64,000 nucleotides of DNA from Tridacna crocea (lineage: Eukaryota; Mollusca; Bivalvia; Cardiida; Cardiidae). Shown in pieces: positions 1-9,852 of this stretch. A program made the position numbers and the translations under genes. Within the stretch, counting starts at the first letter, position 1; every line of letters begins with the position of its first letter. The DNA lies in contig OX031058.1 in NCBI GenBank assembly GCA_943736015.1, forward strand, positions 1,317,001 to 1,381,000. Direction: 5' to 3'. The notes beneath the pieces are model-generated. The model ran no database searches. It saw nothing but the letters and a program-made list of their open reading frames with translations, and had not been told where the DNA came from.

Positions 1-186
1 CGTGAAGTATTTAAAGTCTCGGATTAGCCTGCCCTCAATCTGAGACGACATATTACTACTATATTTGTCCTATATACAGTAGACTTGCGCAAGAACGTTT
101 CGGATTAGTCTTCACAGACTACGCAGGCATATCCGGAACGACACTTTTCGCAAATGTCCGAATGCCCCCTTTCGCGTGTTGCAGGC
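1..186. mobile_element. Family 2b hairpin element, left-truncated
   Basis: Contains CGGATTAG...CTACGCAGGC and the end GCAAATGTCCGAATGCCCCC...GCGTGTTGC seen complete at 42432-42694. The start lies outside the window or is lost. Confidence 0.6.
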
Positions 187-193
187 TATTATA

Positions 194-442
194 TACTCTC
201 TCAAAAAAGAAACGCAACATCAGATTATCTTTTTGAAATATTATACCAGATATTGACAATTTATGAGTGATTTATTGACAATATGTGACAAACTGTGATA
301 TTCCAAGGTAAAAGAACTCATGAACAAGAAGTGTGCCAATTTTTGCATTCCTGTGTAAATTATTTATATCATAAATTATGAAAATAATATATGAAGTAAA
401 TTTCCTATTTTCTGTATGTTGCGTTTCTTTTTTGAGAGAGTA
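194..442. mobile_element. 249-bp MITE with 26-bp inverted ends, TA target
   Basis: TACTCTCTCAAAAAAGAAAC at the left is mirrored by GTTTCTTTTTTGAGAGAGTA at the right, with TA on both sides. The interior is AT-rich and non-coding. It is probably a Tc1/mariner-dependent deletion derivative. Confidence 0.85.
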
Positions 443-568
443 TAGTATAGTCTGGTCGAAAGATGATAAAACCAGCTGTCATAGTAGCTGAGGTATTTGC
501 ACAAACAATGCGTGTACGGATACAGAATTGGGCTTTGATTGTATTGTTGTTAAGGGTTTTATGTTTCT

Positions 569-645
569 CGGGGGGGGGGGGGGGGGGGGCGGTTGTTGTT
601 GTTTGTTTGTTTGTGTTTGTTTGTTTGTTTGATTTTGTTGTTGCA
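569..645. repeat. Poly-G run and (TTTG)n low-complexity tract
   Basis: An uninterrupted G run of about 20 is followed by GTTGTTGTTGTTTG and TTTG repeats. The open frame across it is a composition artefact. Confidence 0.9.
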
Positions 646-1310
646 GTTATGGCACAGCGGACAGTAACTTATCTAACCTTTCCTAGAGTATTGGTAATAT
701 TAATATTACTATACAATACAATAATACTCTAAGTTAAATATTATCCTTGAATTAGAAGCGCTTATATTTTTTTCAAAGACTTGATCATCAAATTGCAATT
801 TTAGAGATCAGACAAAGTCTCATGACAAATGTATTTGAAAACGTCCAGGGACTCTTCTTTATTTGAAAATATCTTATTTGAAATCTGTATACTAACCCGT
901 CTTAATCATTTTCAAACTTGTGTTGTCTAATTAATAAATCTTGTTATATATTAAGAGTTTCTTGTTGGTTTTCTTTCACTTTCTGTCTAGTTTCGCCTAG
1001 TTTGTAACAGGGTGCATTAAGTTATTTGTCCGCGATGATTTCAGTTTTGACCAGTCCAAATATCTATTTTTTTGGAACGGACTTAGATGCAGTTTTGATA
1101 AAAAATGTGTTGCAATGTACCTAACGAGGGAAACTACAGATCAGACTGCAGGTTCTTCGTAGTCTTATCATCATCCACTTCGTCTACAAAATTTACCTCT
1201 ACATGTAAAGGGTATTAAAGTACGGCCAGATGCATGAAACATAAAAAAACGAAACCTTTGACTTATACAGTGTCACATTTTAGTGTTACCAGGGTCATCT
1301 GCACAAACTA
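645..1310. other. AT-rich stretch without recognised genes
   Basis: No exon, RNA gene or bounded repeat was recognised here. Confidence 0.5.
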
Positions 1311-1317
1311 TTTATTT

Positions 1318-1905
1318 CATGCTTTCCGGTAGGATATCGAGAAATAACTGTGAATATATTTTTCGATGTTACACGGGTACGACCAGTGAAAATATCGATT
1401 TTCATGTTATTGATGCCTGGGTAAATTGCTTTGATTGATTGATTATTTTCGTTTATTTATCGTCGCTACCGGTTGCCCATCTGAGCGACGCCCCCAGAAG
1501 ACGGTTAGTTGTTACGGGGGATAGTGCAAGGATACAGGACGAAACTACTGAGAATTCCGCCTGGTTCTTTAACGTGCTCGGTGTGTAGCACCGTCACACG
1601 GGACCTCGGTTTAACGTCTCATCCGAAAGCCTATTAGTAATTTTTAGTTGGCCAGCCGGGGATTCAAACCCACAACCTGTAGGACATTGTGTTCACAAGT
1701 CCTACGCTCTACCTACTGAGCTATATCGGCTGGTAAAGGGTAAATTGCTCGTGCCTCACAACCTGATAAAAATATGACGTCATTTACTTTACATTTCTCG
1801 CGCTTGACGTAAAATTGTAATTCGTTGCTATGCGGAAGGGGTACGCCACGGTGAATAACGGAAAAGATCTGTACTGGATGTTGATAACGCTCCTCCCAGA
1901 CAGGG
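1318..1905. repeat. Dispersed repeat R1, copy 1 (split by a SINE)
   Basis: Shares TATCGAGAAATA, GACCAGTGAAAATA(T/C)CGATTTT, CTCGCGCTTGACGTAA and GCGGAAGGGGTA in order with 6414-6715. The SINE at 1431-1737 interrupts it. It contains a TGACGTCA box at 1775-1782. Family unknown. Confidence 0.75.
1431..1737 (-). mobile_element. Complete tRNA-derived SINE with 12-bp target duplication
   Basis: On the minus strand the head reads TAGCTCAGTAGGTAGAGC (A box) and GGTTTGAATCC (B box). The tail ends in ATCAATCAATCAAAG. GGGTAAATTGCT flanks it at 1419-1430 and 1738-1749. It sits inside repeat R1. Confidence 0.9.
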
Positions 1906-2029
1906 TTAAAGGCATGAAATAAATAGAATTTTTGGGGTTTTTTTCGGTGAAAGATCGAAATTTATTTCGGTCTTTCACCGAAAGAAAAAACAAATATCCT
2001 CTATTTCATACCCCAGTCACACCAAACTA

Positions 2030-2725
2030 GTGTTCACTCCGTTCCGAAAATTTTTGCCAAACGGACTGAAACGGTGTTCAGACGGATCGGACGTGTGAGA
2101 TACCTTTTGCGATCTTTTTACAAACCTAATTGGCGGGTCAGGACAGGAAGGGTGCGTCAGAACTTTGAACCTGTGTAATGCAGAAAAATGACCCCCATTA
2201 CAAAATGACCCCCGGGTCATTTCTCGACGTAGAGGAATGACCCATGGGTCATTTTTCGACGTAGAAAAATGACCCATGGGTCATTCCTCTACGTCGAGAA
2301 ATGACCCGGGGGTCATTTTGTAATGGGGGTCATTTTTCTGCATTACACCTGCTCAAAATCTCGACCTATAGTTAGGGGACGTGACAACGTGCTAAAAATG
2401 AGACGGACGTACTACAAACGGAAAAAAAACCTTATATATTACTTCCATTTTAATAGAGACGTTGTTCAGTCGGGCATAAATTGGCAGTGCGTTTGCATTT
2501 TACCGACCGAATTTACACGTCCTATTCCGACCTCAACCCGTTTCACAATTTTGTTGACTAGGATAAGACTTTCTTAGAACGGGTTTGGTGAGACAGGGGA
2601 TTCAGGCATCATCAGGCCAAAATTATACGTCCTATTCTGACTGCAACCCGTTTTCCGATCATGTCAGGACGGTGTAAGACGTTCTAAGATCTAGTTTGTG
2701 TGACAGAGGCTCTAAGGAGCTCATT
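2030..2725 (+). repeat. Dispersed repeat R3, copy 1, with internal ~115-bp tandem units
   Basis: Matches the reverse complement of 53690-54245 over its whole length, apart from the palindrome inserted at 2174-2347. Two units beginning ACGTCCTATTC(C/T)GAC with CAACCCGTTT are repeated about 115 bp apart. No coding capacity recognised. Confidence 0.75.
2174..2347. mobile_element. Perfect 84-bp-arm palindromic insertion, CCTG target duplication
   Basis: Arms 2174-2257 and 2264-2347 are exact reverse complements around the loop GACGTA. They contain repeated ATGACCC/GGGTCAT blocks. CCTG flanks both ends (2170-2173, 2348-2351). The unoccupied site is seen at about 54.1 kb in the opposite orientation. 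Confidence 0.88.
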
Positions 2726-2751
2726 AAACGATCGGAAGTTAAAGTTGAATC

Positions 2752-2975
2752 ATTCTCTGTGGAAAGGAAGCTTGGTGCATCTCCGTGATGCGTTATACCA
2801 AGCAATTCATCACATAATTATAAACCGAATGAACCATAAGGTAGAGCCGTCCTTGTACATGCGCAAAATTGGACAATAGCAAAAAGTATCGACCATGTCA
2901 GCCTGCGCGGACTGCGCAGGCTGACATGGGTCGATACTTTTTGCAGATGTATTAAGCCCCCCTTTTACAGAGCAC
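2752..2975. mobile_element. Family 2 hairpin MITE
   Basis: The core hairpin 2879-2944 (GCAAAAAGTATCGAC...GTCGATACTTTTTGC) contains CAGCCTGCGC/GCGCAGGCTG. The right end ATTAAGCCCCCCTTTTACAG mirrors the degraded left end. Confidence 0.82.
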
Positions 2976-3220
2976 ATGCTTCTAATGCTATTCATTGCCA
3001 TGAACGAAGAACACCCGGAATAATTCATTGCCACGTGCTGAAAGATTATCCTTACCGTTTAGACAATGTTTTCGAATAAAATTTGATATTTCTGATATCT
3101 TCATATCCGAAAGCAGAAATACAATACAATACAATATTTTATTGGTGACTTAGGCCTCCGGCCCATTACACATGAAAATAACAGCATGATACATAATTAT
3201 GAATAAAAATGCAAATGATC

Positions 3221-3380
3221 CTTGCCCCGTGAAAAGAGGGTTTAATGCATCTGCGCAGGCTAACATTGGAACAAATTTTTTTACCTCTTGCAAATTGTCT
3301 GCATGTCTAAGGGTCATTCTACTCACACATCCAGCCTTTATGGATTTTAAGGATCCATAACCATTTGATAACTTGCTTCG
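3221..3380. mobile_element. Family 2 MITE, internal hairpin lost
   Basis: GTGAAAAGAGGGTTTAATGCATCTGCGCAGGCT is recognisable by its parts (end, then half core) and is followed by the ATGGATTTTA...ATAACTTGCTTCG arm. The second hairpin half is missing. Confidence 0.6.
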
Positions 3381-3447
3381 AATAATGGATCAAAGATGGG
3401 CATTAAGTCTCTCTCTCCCCGTCTTAAAATATCTTTTTTACTCTGTA

Positions 3448-3451
3448 TATC

Positions 3452-3484
<33 letters not shown>

Positions 3485-3629
3485 GTGGGTGTGTGTGTGT
3501 GTGTGTCTCTGTTCCTCACTCTCTCTTTCTCACTCTCTCTCTCTTTCTCTCTCTCTCTCTCTTTCTTCCCTCTCTCTGTTCCTCACTCTCTCTTCCTCTC
3601 CTCACTCTCTCTTCCAATCTCTCTATCTC

Positions 3630-3660
<31 letters not shown>

Positions 3661-3662
3661 AT
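3448..3662. repeat. Compound (GT)n-(CT)n-(C)n microsatellite
   Basis: GT repeats at 3450-3506, CT-rich at 3515-3635, a run of C near 3630-3643, then CT again. All three forward frames are open here only because of composition. Confidence 0.95.
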
Positions 3663-4167
3663 TACTTGATGGATAAGAATCATGAATAGAAATATTATAT
3701 TGTCGATGTTCTATGCTTGAAACAAGAGAAAGACTCCATCTTTCAGGCGAACAAACAGAAGTTATTTAAAAAAAATGTTACCTGAGTCGGATAGAACCAT
3801 CCCGATTGAAAACTGAAAATTATCTGACCAAAAGAAATTTGTATGAAAAATACTTAAAATACTAAGATGTTGTAATAACAAAAGAGGGAGATAAATTGTT
3901 AAAAAATTCTGTCATGATAAAATACGAGTTATTTCCCCTATAAACTAAATATTCGTCAGCTTTCTACCGCATCAAAAACAACTTTCATTACTTGATTCAC
4001 ATTCCGATTGTCGTCTGCAACAGGTTTTAATTTGGAAAAGTCTACATTTTTTGTACTGTGGCAAAGAGTTAATAAAGACTTAACATAGAATATGCTTAAA
4101 TTCGACACTTTCAGTTAATAAGCAAAACTCAAATACTAATACATGTATTGCAAATTCATGGCCCGTT
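3662..4167. other. AT-rich stretch without recognised genes
   Basis: No exon or bounded repeat was recognised. Confidence 0.5.
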
Positions 4168-4397
4168 TACCCCTTTACCAGACAAAGAAATTTTAGCTTT
4201 GTCCAAATTGAAAGCATTTGCAGACGTTAATTTCAGTGTGGCTCAAAATGGTGTAATTGTTTATTTTATTGAGTAGAAAACATTGTGAGAAAAGGAGAAA
4301 ATGCTGGTTACCAGCATTTTCTTCTTTGCCCACAATGTTTTCTAAAGGCTTCTTTTCCAGGAGCGTCAAAAGTCGACATTGTGTGGTAAAGGGTTAA
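4168..4397 (-). mobile_element. Family 1 TTAA hairpin MITE
   Basis: Left end CCCTTTACCAGACA, right end GTGTGGTAAAGGGTTAA. The stem is imperfect (GTGAGAAAAGG against CTTTGCCCAC). The left TTAA is mutated. Confidence 0.85.
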
Positions 4398-4545
4398 ACC
4401 CCAGACTCTCCCCCCCCCACCAATCCAACCCAACAAAATCTGAAATAAGAAGCGATATATGCAAAAGATCAGACTACATGTTCTATACAGGCCGTTGATT
4501 CTGATCTTTATCAACCATGTCTGCAATTTCTCAAAAATGTAAATG

Positions 4546-5144
4546 TCAGAGGCAGATCCAGGATTTCTATTCCGGGCGGAGGTAGACGGGCTCGGGGATT
4601 CCGGAAAATCGAATAATGATAATAATATCTTTATTTAGTGAAGATTTAAACATTAAGACATATTTCAAAGTCTTTTTTGTTGCCATCAAGATAAGTGGGC
4701 CAACGATAGTAACGATAATAATTAAGAGAGCAACAAAAACAACAATAATAATAATAACAATATGATGATGATGATAATGATGATGATGATTAGTGATACT
4801 GATGATTGTAGTATTTGAAAATGAAGAAGAATAATTAATGGCAAAATAATGTTTGAATCTGAGATATAAATAAATTATCACGTGTTCAATTTTGCTATTG
4901 CATGTTTGTAATTCCTGTCAGTGTGTACACTAGGCCTATATCGTTAAGACAGTATGACTGCAAACAAAATTATTGGAAAACTATGAAAAGGAATGATTTA
5001 AAATCTACTTCTACGTTCATATTTTGTCAAAATTCAGACAGAACAGCGGTTATTTTGAAAATTCGGCAGTATAAGCCCTGTCACTCTGGATCCCCTTACC
5101 CATCCCACCCCACCCCACCCCACCCCCTGCTGGATCCGCCGATG
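4546..5144. mobile_element. Possible inverted-end element (GGCAGATCC...GGATCCGCC)
   Basis: CAGAGGCAGATCCAGGA at the left and TGCTGGATCCGCCGATG at the right are partial inverted ends. Between them lie ATG/ATA microsatellite (4740-4800) and (CCCCA)n at 5101-5127. No clear target duplication. Confidence 0.3.
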
Positions 5145-5337
5145 AAGGTTAATTAATTCATATTATCATATTTAACTGCTTCAAGGTTGGTAAAAAGATC
5201 GCTATATCATCCTGTACTTTCACGACTACATGAAATTTAACACCCCACGTGACGTTACTAAACATAGATCCATCAGCTGTGACTTGTGATTGGCAGGCAG
5301 TCGGTATGCCCTGTCACTCCGGAATTTCAAATCAAAT

Positions 5338-5597
5338 GAGCGGTACTCTGTGGAAAAAGAGCTTCATCCTACTGCAAAAAGTTTCGACTCAGTTCAGCCT
5401 GCGCGATCTGCGCAGGCTGAACTGGGCAAAACTTTTTGCTGCTGGTCAACGTTTTGCATGTCAAAGGACCACTTTATCTCATTATTAATTCAGTTGAAAG
5501 ACAAAGTTGACTTTCAAGATTCATAATTTTGAGATGGCGTGCTTGGTATCATGCAGCACGGAGATGCATTAAGCTCCCTTTTTCCAGAGCATGGCTC
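5338..5597. mobile_element. Family 2 hairpin MITE
   Basis: Core hairpin 5374-5438 with AGTTCAGCC/GGCTGAACT, a paired variant of the usual ATGTCAGCC/GGCTGACAT. Right end GCATTAAGCTCCCTTTTTCC. Confidence 0.85.
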
Positions 5598-5791
5598 AAA
5601 TATTTCAGTCAAACAATTTCATGTCTGTTTCTATGTTCCCACACGATCTGGACGTCTCTAAGGCCCCTTATCAGATATCAGTCCAAAGTGGTCCATTACT
5701 TTTTTCGTCAAAGTCATATCTTTTGTAGTGTACTTCTATTAAATGAATATCGAAAGATTCTGAAAGGTCAGTCGATAACCAGACCATATTG

Positions 5792-6335
5792 ATTTATTAT
5801 ATACCTACTGAAAAGACATTTCTCGTTATCTGATTGGATAATATGCCCCAAACATGTATATCATGTACACAGGCAAAAACCAACGTAAAAGCAGTTTCCC
5901 TTCTGGAAGCCCCGTATACAAGACGACAGAATGAACACAACATCCAAAATGGCGGCGTTGACATCAAGATTAACATCAACCATGCGCCAAGCTGGACGTT
6001 TTGGCGCGTATTTCCAAGGTTCCAGTGACGTCAGTTCCTAGTGACGTCAGTTTTCTTTGAATTGGGGCACTCAGAAGGGAAATTCTACTTCATTAGCGTA
6101 TTCATTTTTTTAAACCAGACAACAGGTAAAATTCTCTGAACAAACGTTGGAACGGTAAAACTTTGCAGTATAATAAATTCCTTGTACGGTCAGGTGGCAG
6201 GGGACTTGGAAATTTCTTCACGGTTGTAGTGAATCATGTCGCCACCTTGCCTTCGGTTCGGAGCAACATGATTCACCGCAGCCGTGAATAAGTTTCCAAG
6301 TTCCCTGCCACCTGAATGTATAACTAACAGTGTAA
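5792..6335. repeat. Dispersed repeat R2, copy 1, ending in a foldback
   Basis: Collinear with 51752-52296, sharing TCTGATTGGATAATAT, GCGCCAAGCTG and GGGGCACTCAGAAGGGAAAT. It carries two TGACGTCA boxes (6026-6033 and 6042-6049) and the foldback 6191-6314. No coding frame recognised. Confidence 0.85.
6191..6314. repeat. 124-bp foldback within R2
   Basis: CAGGTGGCAGGGGACTTGGA pairs with TTCCAAGTTCCCTGCCACCTG, and GTGAATCATGT with ACATGATTCAC, with a short GCCTTCGG-type loop. Confidence 0.9.
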
Positions 6336-6413
6336 CTGGTCAGTCTGAAAACGTCCATGAGCTGTTATCGGATGGCACTCCTAGATAAAGGTATTGTACA
6401 GTTGTATTAGAAT

Positions 6414-6715
6414 GTTTTATTCGCTTTCCAGTAGAACCTGTTATCGAGAAATATGAAAGTTTTGTCGATATTTCATGGTTATGACCAGTGAAAATACCGA
6501 TTTTTATTTGCTAACTCCTCAAATGAAGGAGGAAACACTTGTTCCCGCGCACTAGTTAGCTAGGTAAAATCCGCGTGTTTCATAACCAGATGGAAATATG
6601 ACGTAATTCACCTCACATTTCTCGCGCTTGACGTAATGTTGTACAAATGCGTTGCTGTGCGGAAGGGGTAAGCTACGAGAAAAAAAGAACTGTACTGGAT
6701 TTTGACTGACTCTCA
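6414..6715. repeat. Dispersed repeat R1, copy 2
   Basis: Second copy of the 1318-1905 repeat, without the SINE. The place of the SINE is occupied by a short palindromic stretch near 6510-6560. Confidence 0.7.
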
Positions 6716-7119
6716 CTGATATAAATTTTGAACTTTCACGGTAAAAAACAAATATCCTCTATTTATCCAACAAAATATGTACATATCATATGTTAAGAAA
6801 CAAATGATATTCGTAATATGACAAAGTGAAACTACAAAGTGAAACTATTCTTCCGACTTTAAAAGGGGCATCGAAATCTGATTCTTTCTTTTACCTGTAA
6901 TTTCTTGTTTTTATTTTCCCTTTTTTGCCTTCGCATTAGGTCTAGTTTCTTTCCTGTTATTTTCTTTTCTACAGTCATTCTTTCCATCAACAAAATGTGG
7001 AAAACAGTGTTAAGCGGTGACAATAGAGCATCATGTAAAAGTTGCAAGTCTTTAACGGACATTTACGTTAGCTCCGCCATTTTAATTGGTTTACTCAACT
7101 TTGTACGAAACGAGAAAAA

Positions 7120-7308
7120 AAAAACCTTAGCCTTTTCCTTCTTGAAAGCATTTACAGACGACAATAAACTGCTTCTTAAATGATTGACTTTCCTTCTGAA
7201 GGTAAAAAACATTGTGGGAAAAGGAGAAAATGCTGGTTACCAGCATTTTCTCCTTTTCCCACAATGTTTTCATAAGGCCTCTATCTGGATTTTTAAAACT
7301 AGTGATTG
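7120..7308 (-). mobile_element. Family 1 TTAA hairpin MITE, ends worn
   Basis: The hairpin 7207-7270 is perfect (ACATTGTGGGAAAAGGAG and complement). The long arm GCATTTACAGACGAC is on the left. TTAA ends are not preserved. Confidence 0.82.
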
Positions 7309-7473
7309 TATGCTGATTGATAAATAGGGGCTTTTTTTAGTCCTACGTAGTTCTGTACATGCAATCGTATTCAATTATATAAGGAAACTCAGTGAATTAA
7401 TCATTTCTATCTTTAGTGAACTCTCTTTCCACGTCATAAGTTCGGGACCATACAAATAAAGTCCGTTGTCTTC

Positions 7474-8726
7474 ACATGTCATATCCTCCGAAGATTCAAC
7501 CTGTCTGCTATGACGCATCACCCATCCCCCCAATACCTGGGAAAAGTAGGGCTTATATCGAAGCTATTAGCCTATTACCCAAGCGTGTAGGGCCTATTTT
7601 AATAAATGGTCGGTGCGTAGGTTACATGCTAGCCAATCATAGCTGAATGAATCGCTCCAGGAAGCGTTTTATTGAGTAAATGTTTGTTTCATTTGAAATT
7701 CAAAATCACGATTTTTGTTTTGAAAAATTGCTCCGCTTCTGTACCTAGCTGGCCCAAATTAGATAGATGTGTATTTGTAGAATGCCATCTAGCGGGAGAT
7801 AATGACATGCAGTCGAAACAGTGTAAAGCGGTGACAGCAGACCATTATATTTATTACATGGCAATAATTGACGTTTACATAAGTGCCGCCATTTTGATTG
7901 GTTTACTGAATCATAGTGTTCAGAGAACAACATCTACAAAGATATTTCAAAAAAGTTGGCAGTCAACATTTCATTATGTCAGATCAAATGAGAGACAAAA
8001 GGAGGAAATTCAAACATGAGTAAGAGAGAAATTTGTCCCGTAAAACAAAACCAAGGATCGAACGACACCTTGCCTACGACCAAAAGCAAATTTAGTTACT
8101 CCTGCGGACATCAAAATCAGGTTGCACACAATGTGTCATTTGATCTTGGATCCACATACTGCAAAATATTGTGTAAAATAATCTGACACATACAAGTCTT
8201 TAAACTTGAAGAAAAAAAACTACAATTATGATAATGACAGACATTTGTCATCTCACTTGTCATATCGTTTAATTGGCGAGTAACTCTTTCAGTGTCAAAT
8301 GTATTACCTCGAAGGCTGAAAGTAAAAGTACAATCCACTGTTACTTAGAAAAGAATTGAATCAATAGATTTGACTAACCATACCATTATCTCCCGCTAGA
8401 TGGCATTCCATAAATACTCATCTATCTAATTTGGGCATCCTGGGTACAGAACCGAACCACTTTCCTACGCGACAACCGTTACTTTGAATTTCAAAGTAAA
8501 ATAAACGTTTACTCAATAAAACGCTACCTCATGCAGTTCACTCAGCTATGATCAGCAGTTTAGAGAAATCTGGAGCTAAAGCAGGTCTCATTTCTCTTCA
8601 AACGTATTGATAAAAGCTATTTTCTACTTTGCTACTTTATAGAGTGTAATATTACAGTCTGCCCGCTTTCGGGGCTTGTGATGCATCATATAAAACAGGT
8701 CGAATCTTCGAAGAATATGACATGCG
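7474..8726. mobile_element. Long-inverted-repeat element F, two arms with 579-bp spacer
   Basis: Arms 7474-7804 and 8384-8726 are reverse complements along their length: ACATGTCATAT...GAAGATTC, GCGTTTTATTGAGTAAA, GCCATCTAGCGGGAGATAAT. No transposase in the spacer. Other single arms lie at 18385, 30048 and 54248. Confidence 0.75.
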
Positions 8727-8830
8727 CAGGGGTGGAACAGACCCATGATCAAACTGCATCATTGTACAATCTGATCTCGGTCTATGCCACCTGCAAAAGC
8801 CGCTTTTTTCCAAAGGATCTGGAAAGTTAA

Positions 8831-9043
8831 TTAACTATTTACCAAACGACAAAATTTTAGACTTGTCCGAATTAAAAGCATTTGCAGACGACAAAATGAA
8901 TGCGACTTTAAAAAATGAAACTCGTCTTTGGAAGAGTAGAAAACACTGTGGTAAAAGGAGACAATGCTGGTTACCAGCATTTTTTCCTTTTCCCACAGTG
9001 TTTTCAGAAGGCTTCCATCAGGGATTGTTTGGAAAAGGCTTAA
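8831..9043 (-). mobile_element. Family 1 TTAA hairpin MITE
   Basis: TTAA at both ends. The outer stem is CACTGTGG/CCACAGTG, a paired change from the usual CATTGTGG/CCACAATG. Confidence 0.88.
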
Positions 9044-9054
9044 GATTGATAAAC

Positions 9055-9234
9055 ATTATAAGATTTGTCTCATGAAATTAATATGAAAGATTTTTTGTAT
9101 CACAATACCGTCCTGTAGTCTATTTGATACTCTCCTTACCTGTGGGTTTCCCCCGCCAGAAATATGCCATGCAGATCTAGTGTCAAAAAGGTGTTTTCAA
9201 AGCAAAAGGAAGTGATCATGGCATTATGCATGTA
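9055..9234 (+). repeat. ~0.45-kb tandem repeat, unit 1 (left part)
   Basis: AAGATTTGTCTCATGAA, then CTAGTGTCAAAAAG and AAGTGATCATGG. The same series recurs at 10085-10275, and its first block again at about 10570. The unit continues at 9853-9985 after the 618-bp insertion. Confidence 0.65.
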
Positions 9235-9852
9235 CAGGGTGTTTCATAATATCTGTTCCCATTCTAAACCATTATGGTTTCGTCAAAACTTAACACACAG
9301 CTAAAGCGAATACGTATTTGCATAGCAGACAAAACAAATTTTATATTGATATATAATTTGTATCAGCACCTTTGAAAGTGTCAGTCCTGCCTGGCGTCAA
9401 TCTCTATAGGCTATGTTCAATATGACGTCCGTTTTGGGCATTTACGACGTCAAGTCTTTGTCTGAAATTATTGATCACGTTTCTGGACTTTTTCTTGTGG
9501 GGTTACTTGAAGGACGCAGCTTATACAGACCCACACCAGCAAATACAGATGAACCTAAGAGTGCCATCAGGAGAGATATCCGCTCCATTGGCCAGGAAAC
9601 ATGTAGGAACGGGATCAATAATTTCAGACAGACTTGACGTCGTAAATGCCCAAAACGGACGTCATGTTGAACATAGCCTATAGAGATTGACGCCAGGCAG
9701 GATTGACACTTTCAAAGGTAGTAATAGAAGTTATATGTCAATATAAAATTTGTTCTGTCTGCTATGCAGATACGTTTTCGCTTTAGTTGTATGTTAAGTT
9801 TTGACGAAATCAGAATGGTTTAGAATGGGGACAGATATTATGAAACACCCTG
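9235..9852. mobile_element. 618-bp foldback transposon derivative (Tc1/mariner-type, TA target)
   Basis: Starts CAGGGTGTTTCATAATATCTG and ends with its reverse complement, flanked by TA at 9233-9234 and 9853-9854. The arms are about 245 bp each (9235-9482 and 9607-9852) with scattered differences. The loop holds a transposase remnant. The host repeat's second copy near 10.27 kb lacks the insert, which supports these limits. Confidence 0.88.
9471..9683 (+). pseudogene. Transposase C-terminal remnant (IS630/Tc1/mariner superfamily)
   Basis: The open frame holds LDFFLWGYLKDAAY, the block around the third catalytic aspartate in many animal DDE transposases of this superfamily. It ends RLDVVNAQNGRHVEHSL, like the usual NGxHxEH C-terminus of the same group. 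Only about 70 residues remain; the DNA-binding domain and first two aspartates are absent. The C-terminal part lies within the right foldback arm. It cannot be a working enzyme. Confidence 0.7.

Noticed and set aside
3373..3689. Three overlapping frames rich in Ser, Leu, Cys and Val
   Set aside because: Produced by GT and CT microsatellites.
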